Position numbers and translations under genes: made by a program. Under the pieces are notes generated by a model that searched no databases, was not told where the DNA came from, and saw only the letters and a program-made list of their open reading frames with translations. Source: Hyalella azteca (taxonomy: Eukaryota > Arthropoda > Malacostraca > Amphipoda > Hyalellidae). From it: a stretch of DNA of 64,000 nucleotides. Of the stretch, positions 38,401-44,589 are shown one piece after another. The stretch's first letter is position 1. Each line of letters begins with the position of its first letter. The stretch covers positions 310,001 to 374,000 of the forward strand of contig NW_025946074.1 in the NCBI RefSeq assembly GCF_000764305.2, read 5' to 3'.

Positions 38401-41400
38401 TTGCTGTTGAGTGCTCTCGCAGCACTGTTTATGGTGCTGCAGCTGTTATTAAATATATTTTTGATGACAGTAAATATACGTAATTTTTCATATATATGAA
38501 AAATTTGATCGAGTTTGTAGTTTTTCTGGATGTTCATCTGTATTGATTTGTTGATAAATTTCCCGCTACTATCTTGTTTTGTCATGAATATTTATTAGTT
38601 ATTTTTCTGTTCTATTTTCAGCAAAGGCAGCGATGACAGCCATGGGCAAATCGACAAAGATAAAGTGAGTATTTAGATACATTTACTGATGAAAATTGAA
38701 TGTTCACTTGCCGGCAATCAGCCATGCGTTTTGTACATTTGCTGCGTAATTGACGTGTCAGAAACTTATTCAATTGACCCAAGAATACGTGCCCAATGAA
38801 AAATTAGGTGTCCATTGTGAATCACTGATGCTTATGAATAATTAATATAGTGATTATACTGATCAATTGATAATTTATCAATTGAATGGTGTTACGATGA
38901 CTTCTTTCTGGCTTGGAGCATCGAATGTTGATGTAAGCAAAATTGTAGATTTTTAATGTACGATATAACTACAGTGGGGGGAAATAAATATTCGTACACT
39001 TGAAAAATCGTATTTTAATGTATGTACATTGTTTTTTGTTGCATTGAGATTTAATTTCTTTTGATAGTATTTTTGAATACTATGCGTCTCTATACATAAT
39101 TTAAATCACTTTTCCTGTTGAGTTTGTGTACTTACATACATTAAAATACGATTTTTCAAGTGTGCGAATATTTATTTCCCCCCACTGTATGTTCTTCACC
39201 GCTCTTGGTATTAAAGAATTACGTTGTGTGGCAAAGAACTACTGTAATAGTTGAAATATATAATTAATGAAATAGCTGCATAACGAAAGTGTTGGTGTTG
39301 AATGTAGCCTTTTTACTTGTTTAGAAAAAATGAAGGTTATGATATAATGTAAACGCTCAAATTTAATTTGTGGTTTAATCTATGTTAGATGTTTATAGAA
39401 GGATAGTTAAAGTTTAAGGCTAACGGAAAGGAAAGATGAGGATAAAAGCAAGACTGAAGGTTAAATGAACTGTAGTTAAAAATTGGCCCAAAGCTAAAAT
39501 AGGCCATGCATTAGAGAGTAATAAAATAGTTAATGAGTAATAATGTTATCATCACTGAAAACATTGATATTAGCAAATGGCAGTTGAAAACTTTGACTAT
39601 TATAATTATTTTGAAAGTAATTGGTAAATTTATAATAATAAGACGTAATAACAGGAAAAATTTAAAAGTATTTAGAGTTGGAAGCGCACCGAAAGTCTGA
39701 ACTAAAGCCTATACGTTATAAATCACAATTCAGAGCTGACAATATTTTACTAACAGAGCTCGGTGCCTGCGCCCCCCCGAGAGGAGCGGTCTGCCCCCGA
39801 GGGTACGAGCAGCCCCACCCCCCGCCCCCAGGAAGCTGCCCCCCAGCACCCAGAGGGCTACCTCACCCAGGCACAGGTCAGGGGGCTACCCGCCCGCGTG
39901 ACTCTATATCTTGCAGGCAAATGACGTTGAAACTACGTTGATTACGCGTTCAGAAGTGATGTGTTATCAACGTTATTTCTACGTCAAATGTCTGAAGTGA
40001 GGCAGCAGCCCTTCAGACAAATGACGTTGAAAGAACGTATTGAGAAGTGACGTTTTATCGACGTTATTTCTGCGTCAAATGCCTGAAGCTAGGCAGTAGC
40101 CCTTCAGACAAATGACGTTGAAACAACGTTGATTAGGCTTGAATTTCGTTGAAACAACATAAAATCAACGTTATGTCGACTTCATATGTCTGGTGGGTTA
40201 TAACCACAATACGCTCGTGTCATATTCCATATTTACAGTTTCTGAAATCCTCAATGAGGAGCTGGACAATTTGATTATGATTGAAGTCCGTTTCACTTAC
40301 CTTTACGTTAACAGTAAATCTTGGTTTAATTTGATCATTAACTTAACTTTTTTGTATCACTCTCATCAGATAAATTTTTTCGTAGTTTTTTTTTAATAGT
40401 GCCACGTTCTTCTCAAGCTTCAATCTTTTTTTCCTCTTTAATTTAATTAATTTTAATTAAATTATTTAATTTGAGTTTCAATCGAAAAGTTGAGTTTTTT
40501 CATAGAACCTTTGTACTTGTATGTTCTTAATCTCAAACTTCAGATAATGCGTAAGCTGCTTATTTATTATCTTTTTTATCTCCAGCTTCAGGTATAATAC
40601 GTAAGCTACTTAAGTAATACCTGAAGTAGTAACTACCCGTACTACTTTAGATATTTTAGTAACTACCATTGCTAAATCTTGCGTAGCCTCACATTATTGC
40701 AACATTCGCAAGTTTTAAATAATTCCTTCAATATTATCCAAGACATCATTTGCTCCTAATTGTTCTTTCTGGGCCTTCATATAAATTAGTTCAAGTCATT
40801 GCATGCGTGCATTGCTCTAGTTCAAGTCAATTAGCATACTTGCATTGCTCAATGCTCACGATGAAGTCTGCTCAATATGTCAGCCCCATTTATACTGTGT
40901 CGTTTTGAGCATCAATTAAACTTTTTATTTTACTTAACGTATTCCTTGATATTTTTATTTCATGTGCTATTCACTACTTTTGTTCATTAAATTTCAGTTC
41001 AAGTTAGCGTCATAATCTTGCTGGCAAATATTCAAGATTTCACTTATATATGCAGAATTAAATCAAGATTCATAATTCTCAATTATAATTATTGCTGGTG
41101 GTCTAGGCTTTCTATTGTTACGACAAATTTTCTAGCATGGCGAGCATTTCCTGGTTTTGATCTTTTTTCAGTTCTCAAAATCTTTATAAATTTGTTCACT
41201 CCTATATATTACCGCGCTTCTGCCTATCGCGGCTCACCTGTCCCACGTAGTGAAGTTATTTTAAATTGAATTGAGTAAAACAAGCTTGGCAATTGAAAAA
41301 AGCTGGTAGATTTTCAGTGAAAACTATTCGCAACCATGCCTCAACAGGCATCAAGTATTAGCTTACAATAGATGTTCAAATTTTCATTTTCATTATTAAG

Positions 41401-44400
41401 CTTTTCCTTCTTTAGCTTTGCTAACCTCCAATCTCTTATCCTTTTGAGTAAACCACATTTGTTCAAGCTCGAAAATTTATCGTACAGTTCGAAGTATATT
41501 TTTTTTATTCTCAATCACGGCCCCCTGCACCGCGCACTTTTACCCTAAGTTTACCGCCGCGCAATTCTAGGGTAATTCTGAGCACTAAAGTCTTGCCTTT
41601 GCCTCCCCCTGCCGTGCCGCCTCTAGGCCGACCCTAACTTGAACAAGCGGGTGAGTTCACGCTGCCCGCTCCTTATAAGTCCTTGGTTACATCTGCCTTT
41701 GCTTGGTGCATTATTGATATTTTTATTTTAATTGCGTCAGGCTTCTGAAAATTTGTATCGAATTACGTCAAAGCTCTTTAAATTATGATTTAGTTGCGTA
41801 TAACTTTTTGGAATTCTTTAATTTGTTCAGAATTTGGTCAGTTTGCCAGTATTGAAATTATTTTAAATTTTTTCTTGCAATTATAATTTAATTGAATCAA
41901 AAATTCTTGACAAAATCATTTATTGTCTTAAATTATGTGACTTGGTTCCGTTTATGGTCTGTCGAGATTATAAAATTTCTCAGGGAAAATATACATTGCT
42001 TCTGCTTGGTCAGGATTTGTTGAGCCCATTAAATTTCTTTTATACGAAAGCTTCCTGCATTCCTTGGCTATTTACATCATTGGCATATTGTTATGCGTGA
42101 AAGTTACGTGCTACCTGAAACAACTCGTTTCGCAGATTTTGAATTTTGAAGTTGCATTGCTGTCGCTTCGTGCCAAGTTTTAGTTATTTCAGTTCTGCGT
42201 AAAAATGCGTGCTCTCTTTTTTCCATTTGTGTAGCCTGAATATTTCTCATTTTAATTTTTTTTTTGTCTCGAGCTGTATCGTTTTTAAATGACCATAATT
42301 TTCAATAAAGCCTTATTTTTCTATCGTATAAATATTATCTACATGAGCCGTTCGTGAGCTGTATTTTCAACCTAATCGTCTCTGTAACGCTAACTTGATG
42401 TAAAACTTTCATTCAACAATTGACATTCTGAGTTAATGCACAAAAAATAATTCAATAAAGTTAACATTTTCAACCGTATTTTCCATTGCATCTGGAGGCA
42501 AATTTGTCGATCATCCATTTGCATTCTTAGAAAAGAGCGTGTAATAAAAGCATATGTTTGAAATATTATGTTATTCTTACTTACAGCCGTTATTAATTTC
42601 TATTGTTAAGTTACTCAATTTTTGAAGCATTAACCACTTGAAATATCGTTAATTCCGTGCATTTCTCTTGCGACTCCGGACGGGTGTTCAGAACTAATAC
42701 TTGCACTTCCGTTTAGAATATACGTTTTACTGATAACTCGACACTAGCTTTATACTAATTTCATAATTAAAACTACTTGCACCACTATTTTTAGGACGTT
42801 TTTGCTGAATCCTCGAAATTATTTCGATCACACTCCGCTGCACTAAACATAATAATTCCCACATATTTTCCTCTTAATTTAATATTTTACTCGTTGGCAT
42901 CAGGTTGACGCGTTGCTCAAGCGCCAAGAAGCTCAGTTCGAGGACCGCCTGCAGCGTATGAGCCTCTGTACGAGCGAGAAGGAACAGCATTTGCACGTCA
43001 AGATGAAGGAGGAACAAAAGGAACTTGCCGAGCTGCGAGCTGCTGTCGTCGAGGTTACACAATCCAGGGAAGCTCTCCTCAAGATGCTCGAACAATACAA
43101 GGAAATGCTGGCAGCTGTAGTTAAAGGCAAGAGCACCATGGATAAAGATACTGAGCAGAAAATCAAAGATCTCGAGGCTCAGAAGCAACAAGCTCTTGAG
43201 GATCTCACTAACGTCGAGGCTGCATTCTCCGACGTCCACAGGTAGGAGGGAAATGTCCACGTGGTAATAGTGTTGTGTTTTAATAAGATTCATTATGAAC
43301 AGGAGCTGTACTTTCGACGACGATCAAAATGTTGTATTTTTGTCGTATCTGAGTATGTACTATGTTTATCTTAAGTTTGCTTGTTCTCGACGAGGCCATT
43401 TCTTACTACGCGCTTTCTTACTCTTTGATTTTCTGAGCTAGAATTTTCTGGTTCCAATCAGAACAAGATAATATAGCATGAAACACCTCATATAATATTC
43501 AATTATTGGCTTTCTTCTTAAAGAAAATACGAGCGGACGAAGCAAGTTGTGGAGACGTTGAGGCGGAATGAGGAGAGCTTGAAGGGCGCCGTGTCGGACT
43601 ACGAAGCCAAACTCAAGAGGCAGGAAACAAACCTTATCTCCTTCCAGCAGCACGCAGAGGAGAAGATGCAGCAGTGAGTTGTTACTATCTGAAGTCGCTT
43701 AACCCTCTCGTAACTGTCGGGACTTCTCGGTCCCAAGCCACTAGGTACAAATAGCATTGACGACGGTAAATGTAACCGAGACCAAAGGGTAAGTTCAGGT
43801 AGCGCTCTATGTACACTACGCGACTCAAGGCAAGTAGAGACCCAAGGACACGTAGCGATCTAAGTACATGTAGCGGCCTAAGTTCTCGTAGCGAGACACT
43901 ACTTCACATAGCGGTCTAAGTACACGTTGCGGCCAAGATCACGTAGCAAGCCAAGTACACCTAGCGACCTAGGTACATGTAACGACCCAGGTACACGTAG
44001 CGGCCCAAGTACACCTAGCGGCTGATTTCTCGTCCGTGATTAGTGGGTTTAGCATGAATAGGCGTCAGTGATTGACTGACGTACTTGCGAACTCACAAAT
44101 TAAAGGCCATTGGCTTTTAATATCATTGAAACATTAATTATGCCCAGATGGGTCCATGCCGCTGATATCTACACGCCCATGTTTTCCATCAGAATAAACG
44201 TATTTCCGGATTTCCTGGCTATGACAATTGACGTATTTGCAGTTACATTTTCTTTCATTTCTAATTGCTCTAATCAGTCAAATCTTCTATCCTCCTTAGT
44301 AAATATCGCTTACACTTCTGGAAAGGGCTTAAATTTTGCCCTTCCTCAGAAAAATGATCAATTACGTAATTCTAGGCGGTAATTTGTTGCATTTTACAGA

Positions 44401-44589
44401 GCGAGTGACGAGTACGACAAACTGAAGAAGAACACCGACCAAGAGCTGACCAAGATGGGCGCGTTGCTGAAGAAGGCCGAGATGAAGATCATCTCCTTGC
44501 AAGAGCAGCTCGACCGCAAGTCCCGCGACAACCAAGAGCTCACGAGTTTACTTGACGAGCTCATAGCTAAAATGGGCCCGTCTAAATGA
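5445..44589 (+). CDS. tacc: TACC, transforming acidic coiled-coil protein (gene span, multi-exon)
   Basis: TACC proteins sit at centrosomes and spindle microtubules, where family members recruit the XMAP215/ch-TOG polymerase and are regulated by Aurora A. The last three exons encode about 225 residues of coiled coil with the family signature: QALEDLTNVE, then RKYERTKQVVETLRRNEE, and the terminal LLDELIAKMG. A large exon carries two YNLDFLD..LDDPNFNPF...NSPPP motifs, matching the family's SDP-type repeats. The main chain is 5445-5471, 8504-8622, 9346-9392, 9815-9859, 12341-15360, 15734-15914, 17629-17697, 18595-18658, 38622-38664, 39757-39876, 42904-43241, 43524-43673 and 44400-44589. All phases agree, giving 4413 nt and 1470 residues. 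The family call is very secure. The 5' exons and isoform structure are inferred from splice sites and phase only. Confidence 0.88.
5472..8503 (+). other. TACC intron 1 (candidate)
   Basis: About 3 kb of mostly AT-rich DNA. A more GC-rich patch at about 6160-6310 ends in a good Kozak ATG at 6275. The remainder (6320-8500) is T-rich with no recognisable gene. Confidence 0.4.
8504..8622 (+). CDS. tacc: TACC exon 2 (Ala/Gly-rich)
   Basis: The acceptor is ttgttcctcag and the donor ATCAG/gtgact. The phase-0 reading is open across all 119 nt (GGQKGQTATPPSAAAVVAGL, then more Gly/Ser and LPVVLDIATDI) and exits in phase 2. It stands out from the flanking AT-rich DNA by base composition. Its low-complexity content gives no function. 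Confidence 0.62.
9346..9392 (+). CDS. tacc: TACC exon 3 (small)
   Basis: A 47-nt exon after tcatgaacag, with donor TTCAG/gtatat. It enters in phase 2 and exits in phase 1, reading (S)PCASPEPCARARLSS. Both junction phases match their neighbours at 8622 and 9815. Confidence 0.5.
9441..9647. mobile_element. 207-bp foldback MITE with TA flanks
   Basis: The element is an almost complete inverted repeat. The left half (ccatcaagtgggttgactt ... acgttggccaaagt) pairs with the right half (actttggccaacgt ... aagtcaccccagttgatgg). TA dinucleotides flank it at 9439-9440 and 9648-9649, as expected for a TA target duplication of the Tc1/mariner type. It has no coding capacity. It lies in the TACC intron between 9392 and 9815. 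Confidence 0.85.
9815..9859 (+). CDS. tacc: TACC exon 4 (small)
   Basis: A 45-nt exon with acceptor attacaacag and donor CTAAAG/gtacag. It is phase 1 in and phase 1 out, reading (G)ATRVSVLPSSLDPK and continuing into ESEYESAEELVGD of the next exon. The junction peptide is smooth and acidic like the following sequence. Confidence 0.62.
9860..12340 (+). other. TACC intron before the first giant exon
   Basis: About 2.5 kb containing the 48-bp minisatellite at 11577-11925 (listed). At 10430-10600 two short segments resembling each other (ccaaagtagtggtcgcaggcaaaacgcagtg and a cctgaagtagtggtcgcag copy) form an imperfect direct repeat. No gene was seen. Confidence 0.6.
11577..11925. repeat. 48-bp minisatellite, about 7 copies
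   Basis: The unit, about 48 bp, contains aaatcctgtgtagttcagtg followed by tcggtatactgtctcctgtc. Copies carry small changes (taaat/ttaat, tctcct/tcttct). It lies in a TACC intron about 400 bp upstream of the giant exon. Confidence 0.9.
12341..15360 (+). CDS. tacc: TACC exon 5, giant repeat-bearing exon with two NSPPP motifs
   Basis: The exon is 3020 nt, entering in phase 1 after ctgcgtgcag and leaving in phase 0 at GACGAG/gtcagc. In model numbering it holds an AEEPA-type Pro/Glu/Ala region (about 96-190), Ala-rich sequence, LSQELA/LNQELA repeats (344-405) and VASVEAP heptads (449-570). Two copies of the family motif YNLDFLD..LDDPNFNPF...NSPPP follow, near residues 594 and 797. Such motifs are characteristic of TACC proteins N-terminal to the coiled coil. 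The open frame runs past the donor to 15489, but that tail becomes hydrophobic and AT-rich, so splicing at 15360 is preferred. Confidence 0.9.
13132..13317 (+). repeat. Coding 18-bp repeats (LSQELA)
   Basis: Tandem copies of agtcaagagcttgccttaag and variants encode LSQELA/LNQELA hexads inside the giant TACC exon. Gln/Glu/Leu periodicity could extend a helical or coiled segment. Copies differ mostly at silent sites. Confidence 0.88.
13441..13810 (+). repeat. Coding 21-bp repeats (VASVEAP), about 17-18 copies
   Basis: A near-identical 21-bp unit, gttgcgtcagtagaggcacct, is translated as VASVEAP with S/P/L variants. The array keeps the reading frame throughout. Low divergence between units indicates recent expansion or homogenisation. 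Confidence 0.93.
15419..15511 (+). mobile_element. Degraded copy of MITE family A
   Basis: The sequence ctcagagaaatataggagac, then tttgtccaaataatagtg, then ttgggtgggtcatcctgacc matches copies at 25031 and 33137 and, in reverse orientation, at 35549. It starts 59 bp after the donor of the giant exon. The far terminus is not clear. Confidence 0.55.
15734..15914 (+). CDS. tacc: TACC exon 6
   Basis: The acceptor is acttgcatgcag. The exon enters in phase 0 as LKFDHRPQGGTASLDSGLSM, then an acidic/Gly stretch GDEDNHSEAGPDIATGITPS. The donor is CAGT/gtgaga, exiting in phase 1. GC content and codon regularity fall sharply at the donor. The phase matches the exon at 17629. Confidence 0.75.
15915..17628 (+). 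other. TACC intron with foldback element
   Basis: AT-rich intron. Its only structure is the nested inverted-repeat element at 16945-17350 (listed). No gene was seen. Confidence 0.6.
16945..17350. mobile_element. Nested foldback (MITE-like) element
   Basis: Outer arms resembling cattgtttgataaacagtgt (left) and the reverse complement of acactgtttccaaacaatg (right) enclose an inner inverted repeat. In the inner pair, gggacag...gtggcggccag near 17031-17060 pairs with ggccgccacaactgtcccc near 17170-17188. There is no coding content and no clear target duplication. Confidence 0.5.
17629..17697 (+). CDS. tacc: TACC exon 7
   Basis: A 69-nt exon with acceptor ttaattatcag and donor CAGAG/gtgggt, phase 1 in and phase 1 out. 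It reads (L)DELELVAVDHLGDDDFLSLS and ends SSR. It is acidic and amphipathic, with good codon regularity. It can join either the 64-nt exon at 18595 or the giant exon at 21142, because both enter in phase 1. Confidence 0.75.
17706..17850. repeat. 22-bp minisatellite immediately after exon 7
   Basis: Tandem gggtcaatgttgggcctccc units, about 22 bp, 5-7 copies degrading to the right. They begin within 10 bp of the exon-7 donor. Confidence 0.85.
18118..18235. repeat. About 25-bp tandem repeat, 4-5 copies
   Basis: Units resemble aaagaacaaccattgttgac followed by caata. Spacing is irregular, so this is an old or short array. Confidence 0.8.
18595..18658 (+). CDS. tacc: TACC exon 8 (64-nt cassette)
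   Basis: The acceptor is cttgtgcag and the donor ATTTAG/gtgagt. It enters in phase 1 and exits in phase 2, reading (V)FKDAQDMKQQLRRTFGPAIF. Entry and exit phases are identical to those of the giant exon 21142-24994, so the two could be alternatives. The exon can also be joined in frame directly to 38622. Confidence 0.73.
18921..18964 (+). CDS. Candidate alternative TACC first exon (MMGGDMSKHDSSSS)
   Basis: An ATG preceded by an in-frame TGA (18915) opens MMGGDMSKHDSSSS and meets a donor (TTCAAG/gtaggc) in phase 2. That is the phase and last two bases (AG) shared with other candidate N-terminal exons of this gene. Joined to 38622 it would read SSSS-S-KGSDDSHGQ. It is very short, so this is a tentative call. 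Confidence 0.33.
20146..20335. repeat. About 85-bp tandem repeat, 2.3 copies
   Basis: Successive copies read atgcctagtcagaatcgacc, atgcttaaccagacacgac and atgcctagttagacacgac. The first two are followed by similar ctgattccgaagacaaat ends. Copies are moderately diverged. Confidence 0.75.
21142..24994 (+). CDS. tacc: TACC second giant exon (alternative N-terminal region)
   Basis: An uninterrupted frame of 3853 nt lies between a strong acceptor (aacttatttcag) and a strong donor (CAGATTTG/gtgagt). It enters in phase 1 and exits in phase 2, exactly as exon 8 does, so it could replace exon 8 after exon 7. Alternatively it starts translation at the internal ATG 21177 (MSGKKGEKPRLFRSFRKLW) as a first coding exon of a 1552-residue isoform. 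The start of that reading is basic, and the rest is Ser/Asn/Asp-rich, acidic and probably disordered. It ends in 33-bp repeats encoding ENLPDCMDDFT. I recognise no domain. Linking it to TACC rests on phase, strand and position inside the gene; a nested independent gene is a less likely alternative. Confidence 0.72.
24665..24875 (+). repeat. Coding 33-bp repeats (ENLPDCMDDFT), about 6 copies
   Basis: The unit gaaaatctacccgattgcat plus ggacgatttcact gives the undecapeptide ENLPDCMDDFT. The central copies are nearly identical, the outer ones decayed (DNLPRSIYDLV, ENSPDWMDDFT). Frame is preserved. Confidence 0.9.
24995..26404 (+). other. TACC intron after second giant exon
   Basis: Contains a MITE family A copy at 25031-25213 (listed) and otherwise AT-rich DNA. 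At 25680-25735 the phrase gtgcaatcgtggt occurs twice. No gene was seen. Confidence 0.6.
25031..25213 (+). mobile_element. MITE family A copy
   Basis: The left end, gcactcggggaaatgactga followed by gactttgtccaaatag, and the right end, gggacaatatggctcattca followed by tttttctcagtgc, are roughly inverse. The interior (ttttgcccttgtttcggtca) matches the copy at 15419. It begins 37 bp after the giant-exon donor. Confidence 0.65.
26405..26518 (+). CDS. TACC candidate cassette or alternative first exon
   Basis: Two readings share one frame. With acceptor ttccatgactag the exon is 26413-26518, 106 nt, phase 2 in and phase 0 out, reading SVYQELHDNLVTCINHGTRN then GDLFYMATTAQLAPQ. Or the ATG at 26405 (MTSSVYQEL) starts an isoform. 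The donor is CAG/gtcaag at 26519, with alternatives at 26525 and 26549, also phase 0. It is GC-rich and codon-like against an AT-rich background, and a minisatellite begins right behind it. The downstream phase-0 partner would be 39757 or 42904. Confidence 0.45.
26545..26790. repeat. 27-bp minisatellite, about 9 copies
   Basis: The unit is gcgtatgaaaatgcccgaat plus aaaaatg, with variants. It abuts the candidate exon ending at 26518. The frame is open in several phases only because the unit length is a multiple of three. Confidence 0.88.
27148..27360. repeat. 32-bp minisatellite, about 6 copies
   Basis: The unit is ctcaggtgacctgtgcacct plus gcatctggtgta, and copies are nearly identical. It contains CAGGTG/CACCTG E-box-like words in every unit. 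Confidence 0.92.
27887..27992 (+). CDS. TACC candidate cassette exon
   Basis: After ctcggctcgtccag the phase-2 reading is open: FHDDQHSGGEGTEGSMEPFN then FLHHTSVTIQLLCGE. The donor is GGGGAG/gtgcgc, exiting in phase 0. Its length, 106 nt, and both phases are identical to those of the candidate at 26413. An alternative acceptor at 27866 (phase 0) also works. It is GC-rich and plausible, but no homology is recognised. Confidence 0.35.
29845..29935. repeat. 26-bp tandem repeat, 3-4 copies
   Basis: The unit is gtcacagctcttgttacttg plus ctccaa, with identical central copies. Confidence 0.9.
31276..31446. repeat. Dispersed repeat B, copy 1, with GTCC/GTCT microsatellite
   Basis: The order is ttttctcatttatgg, an attgtgctcatgtccg start, a (gtcc/gtct)n core, tgacttcacgtttccgtcga, gaaaatgcgctctctgtcac, and gagtactgagttatattttt. 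The same order recurs at 56527-56695, so this is an interspersed element rather than a simple microsatellite. Confidence 0.85.
31712..31790. repeat. Fragment of the ACGTTGAAACAACGTT repeat family
   Basis: The words cttcagacatctgatgttga and aacaacgttgatttta, with later ttcaacgt and cgttatttcaatttcgttga, correspond to the units at 39910-40195. Confidence 0.65.
32225..32538 (+). CDS. tacc: TACC alternative first coding exon (short isoform)
   Basis: An ATG with an in-frame TGA two codons upstream opens 104 codons (MSEIRTRLVSEKPQVHTSSD, then DDEEEQDDEDLERV, ending HEDHSLPSS). It meets donor GTCCAG/gtataa in phase 2. It is strongly acidic, matching the acidic character of TACC N-terminal regions. 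Joined to 38622 the junction is SLPSSS-KGSDDSHGQ and the isoform would be 384 residues, the size of small TACC proteins. No acceptor lies between the stop and the ATG, so this must be a first coding exon. Confidence 0.62.
33137..33283. mobile_element. MITE family A, best-defined copy (147 bp)
   Basis: The left arm is ccacacagagaaatgagtgt, then gaatttgtctaaatag. The right arm is ctatttggacagtatggctc, then attcgtttttctgagtgg. They are inverted repeats of each other with several mismatches. No open frame lies inside. Confidence 0.75.
33350..33432. repeat. TTATTA-type low-complexity tract
   Basis: Runs of ttattaattattat and related words, AT only. Confidence 0.8.
33808..34015. repeat. 18-bp / 13-bp minisatellite (gtccaccaagtccttct)
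   Basis: About twelve units of gtccaccaagtccttct, some shortened to gtccaccaagtcct. Reverse-strand open frames rich in Trp and Gly are by-products of the repeat. Confidence 0.92.
34010..34150. repeat. 37-bp minisatellite, about 4 copies
   Basis: The unit is cttgtccaccagcctcgtcc plus ctgaggcggacgcacgt. It follows directly on the gtccaccaag array and shares the tccacca word with it. Its last copy is continuous with a possible small exon at 34136-34180. Confidence 0.88.
35549..35632 (-). mobile_element. MITE family A fragment, reverse orientation
   Basis: The sequence tgtcaggatgacccacacaa, aggcaaaagtg, tttggacaaagtctcggtaa and tttttctgtatag is the reverse complement, with changes, of the copy at 15419. 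Confidence 0.6.
37229..37430. mobile_element. About 202-bp foldback element with TGTTAGAAA termini
   Basis: The left end is cactgttagaaaaaaacggt and the right end accgttaacggtgatttttc followed by taacattg, giving inverted termini CA(C/A)TGTTAGAAA. Inside, ctagtggccggtcgcc pairs with accgaccggccact. No target duplication could be read. Confidence 0.6.
37876..38045. repeat. 19-bp minisatellite (gtgctgcgtcgagtgccga)
   Basis: About nine units of gtgctgcgtcgagtgccga with c/t variation. Open frames on both strands are repeat artefacts. Confidence 0.9.
38622..38664 (+). CDS. tacc: TACC shared small exon (KGSDDSHGQIDKDK)
   Basis: The acceptor is tctattttcag and the donor GATAAA/gtgagt, 43 nt. Phase 2 in and phase 0 out is forced: phase 0 hits a TGA inside, and phase 1 leads to a stop in the next coiled-coil exon. 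This makes it the acceptor for every N-terminal exon that exits in phase 2 (18658, 18964, 24994, 32538). Confidence 0.75.
38972..39187. mobile_element. 216-bp TA-flanked MITE with about 55-bp terminal inverted repeats
   Basis: The left arm cagtggggggaaataaatat continues through cttgaaaaatcgtattttaa. The right arm is its near-perfect reverse complement, ending atttatttccccccactg, with one mismatch seen in about 55 bp. TA dinucleotides flank both ends (38970-38971, 39188-39189), as for Tc1/mariner-type insertion. There is no coding capacity. Near identity of the arms implies a young insertion. Confidence 0.92.
39757..39876 (+). CDS. tacc: TACC Pro-rich exon
   Basis: 120 nt, phase 0 to phase 0, with acceptor attttactaacag and donor GCACAG/gtcagg. 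It reads SSVPAPPREERSAPEGTSSP and ends HPEGYLTQAQ, directly before VDALLKRQEAQFED of the coiled-coil exon. It is strongly GC-rich against AT-rich flanks. It is phase-neutral, so it could be skipped. Confidence 0.8.
39877..42903 (+). other. TACC intron before the TACC domain
   Basis: Starts with the ACGTTGAAACAACGTT-type tandem element (39903-40195, listed). The rest is AT-rich with no gene. A GC-richer patch at 41520-41650 has no coding signal I can support. Confidence 0.6.
39903..40195. repeat. About 100-bp tandem repeat with ACGTTGAAACAACGTTGA cores
   Basis: Three degenerate units contain ttcagacaaatgacgttgaa, acaacgttgat, gttatttctacgtcaaatg and tgaagtgaggcagcagccc. The unit has internal inverted symmetry (ACGTTGA / TCAACGT), and a related fragment lies at 31712. 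It begins 27 bp after an exon donor. Confidence 0.75.
42904..43241 (+). CDS. tacc: TACC domain exon 1 of 3
   Basis: Enters in phase 0 after gttggcatcag and exits in phase 2 at CCACAG/gtagga. 112 codons of heptad-rich sequence run VDALLKRQEAQFEDRLQRMS ... LEQYKEMLAAVVKG ... QKQQALEDLTNVEAAFSDVH. The EQYKEML...EKIKDLEAQKQQALEDLTNVE region lines up with the family's AEYEKTIAQM...EKEQALADLNSVE. Confidence 0.95.
43524..43673 (+). CDS. tacc: TACC domain exon 2 of 3
   Basis: Acceptor tttcttcttaaag, donor ATGCAGCA/gtgagt, phase 2 to phase 2. It reads (R)KYERTKQVVETLRRNEESLK then AVSDYEAKLKRQETNLISFQ QHAEEKMQ. This matches the family block YEKMKEVLEGFRKNEEVLK...YLSRVKKEEQRYQALKVHAEEKL, an unambiguous TACC signature. 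Confidence 0.96.
43795..44030. repeat. About 20-bp degenerate tandem repeat (tacacgtagcgacctaag)
   Basis: A dozen or so units of agtacacgtagcggcccaag with many substitutions, in the intron between the last two TACC exons. Confidence 0.85.
44400..44589 (+). CDS. tacc: TACC domain exon 3 of 3, with stop codon
   Basis: Acceptor gttgcattttacag, phase 2 entry. It reads ASDEYDKLKKNTDQELTKMG then ALLKKAEMKIISLQEQLDRK and ends LTSLLDELIAKMGPSK-stop. The terminal LLDELIAKMG equals the ICDELIAKMG ending of known TACC proteins. Confidence 0.96.

Larger units (their letters stand above)
32539..38621 (+). other. Long TACC intron, repeat-rich
   Basis: Contains a MITE family A copy (33137), an AT repeat (33350-33432), two minisatellites (33808-34015, 34010-34150), a second MITE A fragment (35549), an ACGCGT-rich patch (36711-36780), a foldback element (37229-37430) and a 19-bp minisatellite (37876-38045). 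No independent gene was seen. Confidence 0.55.
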
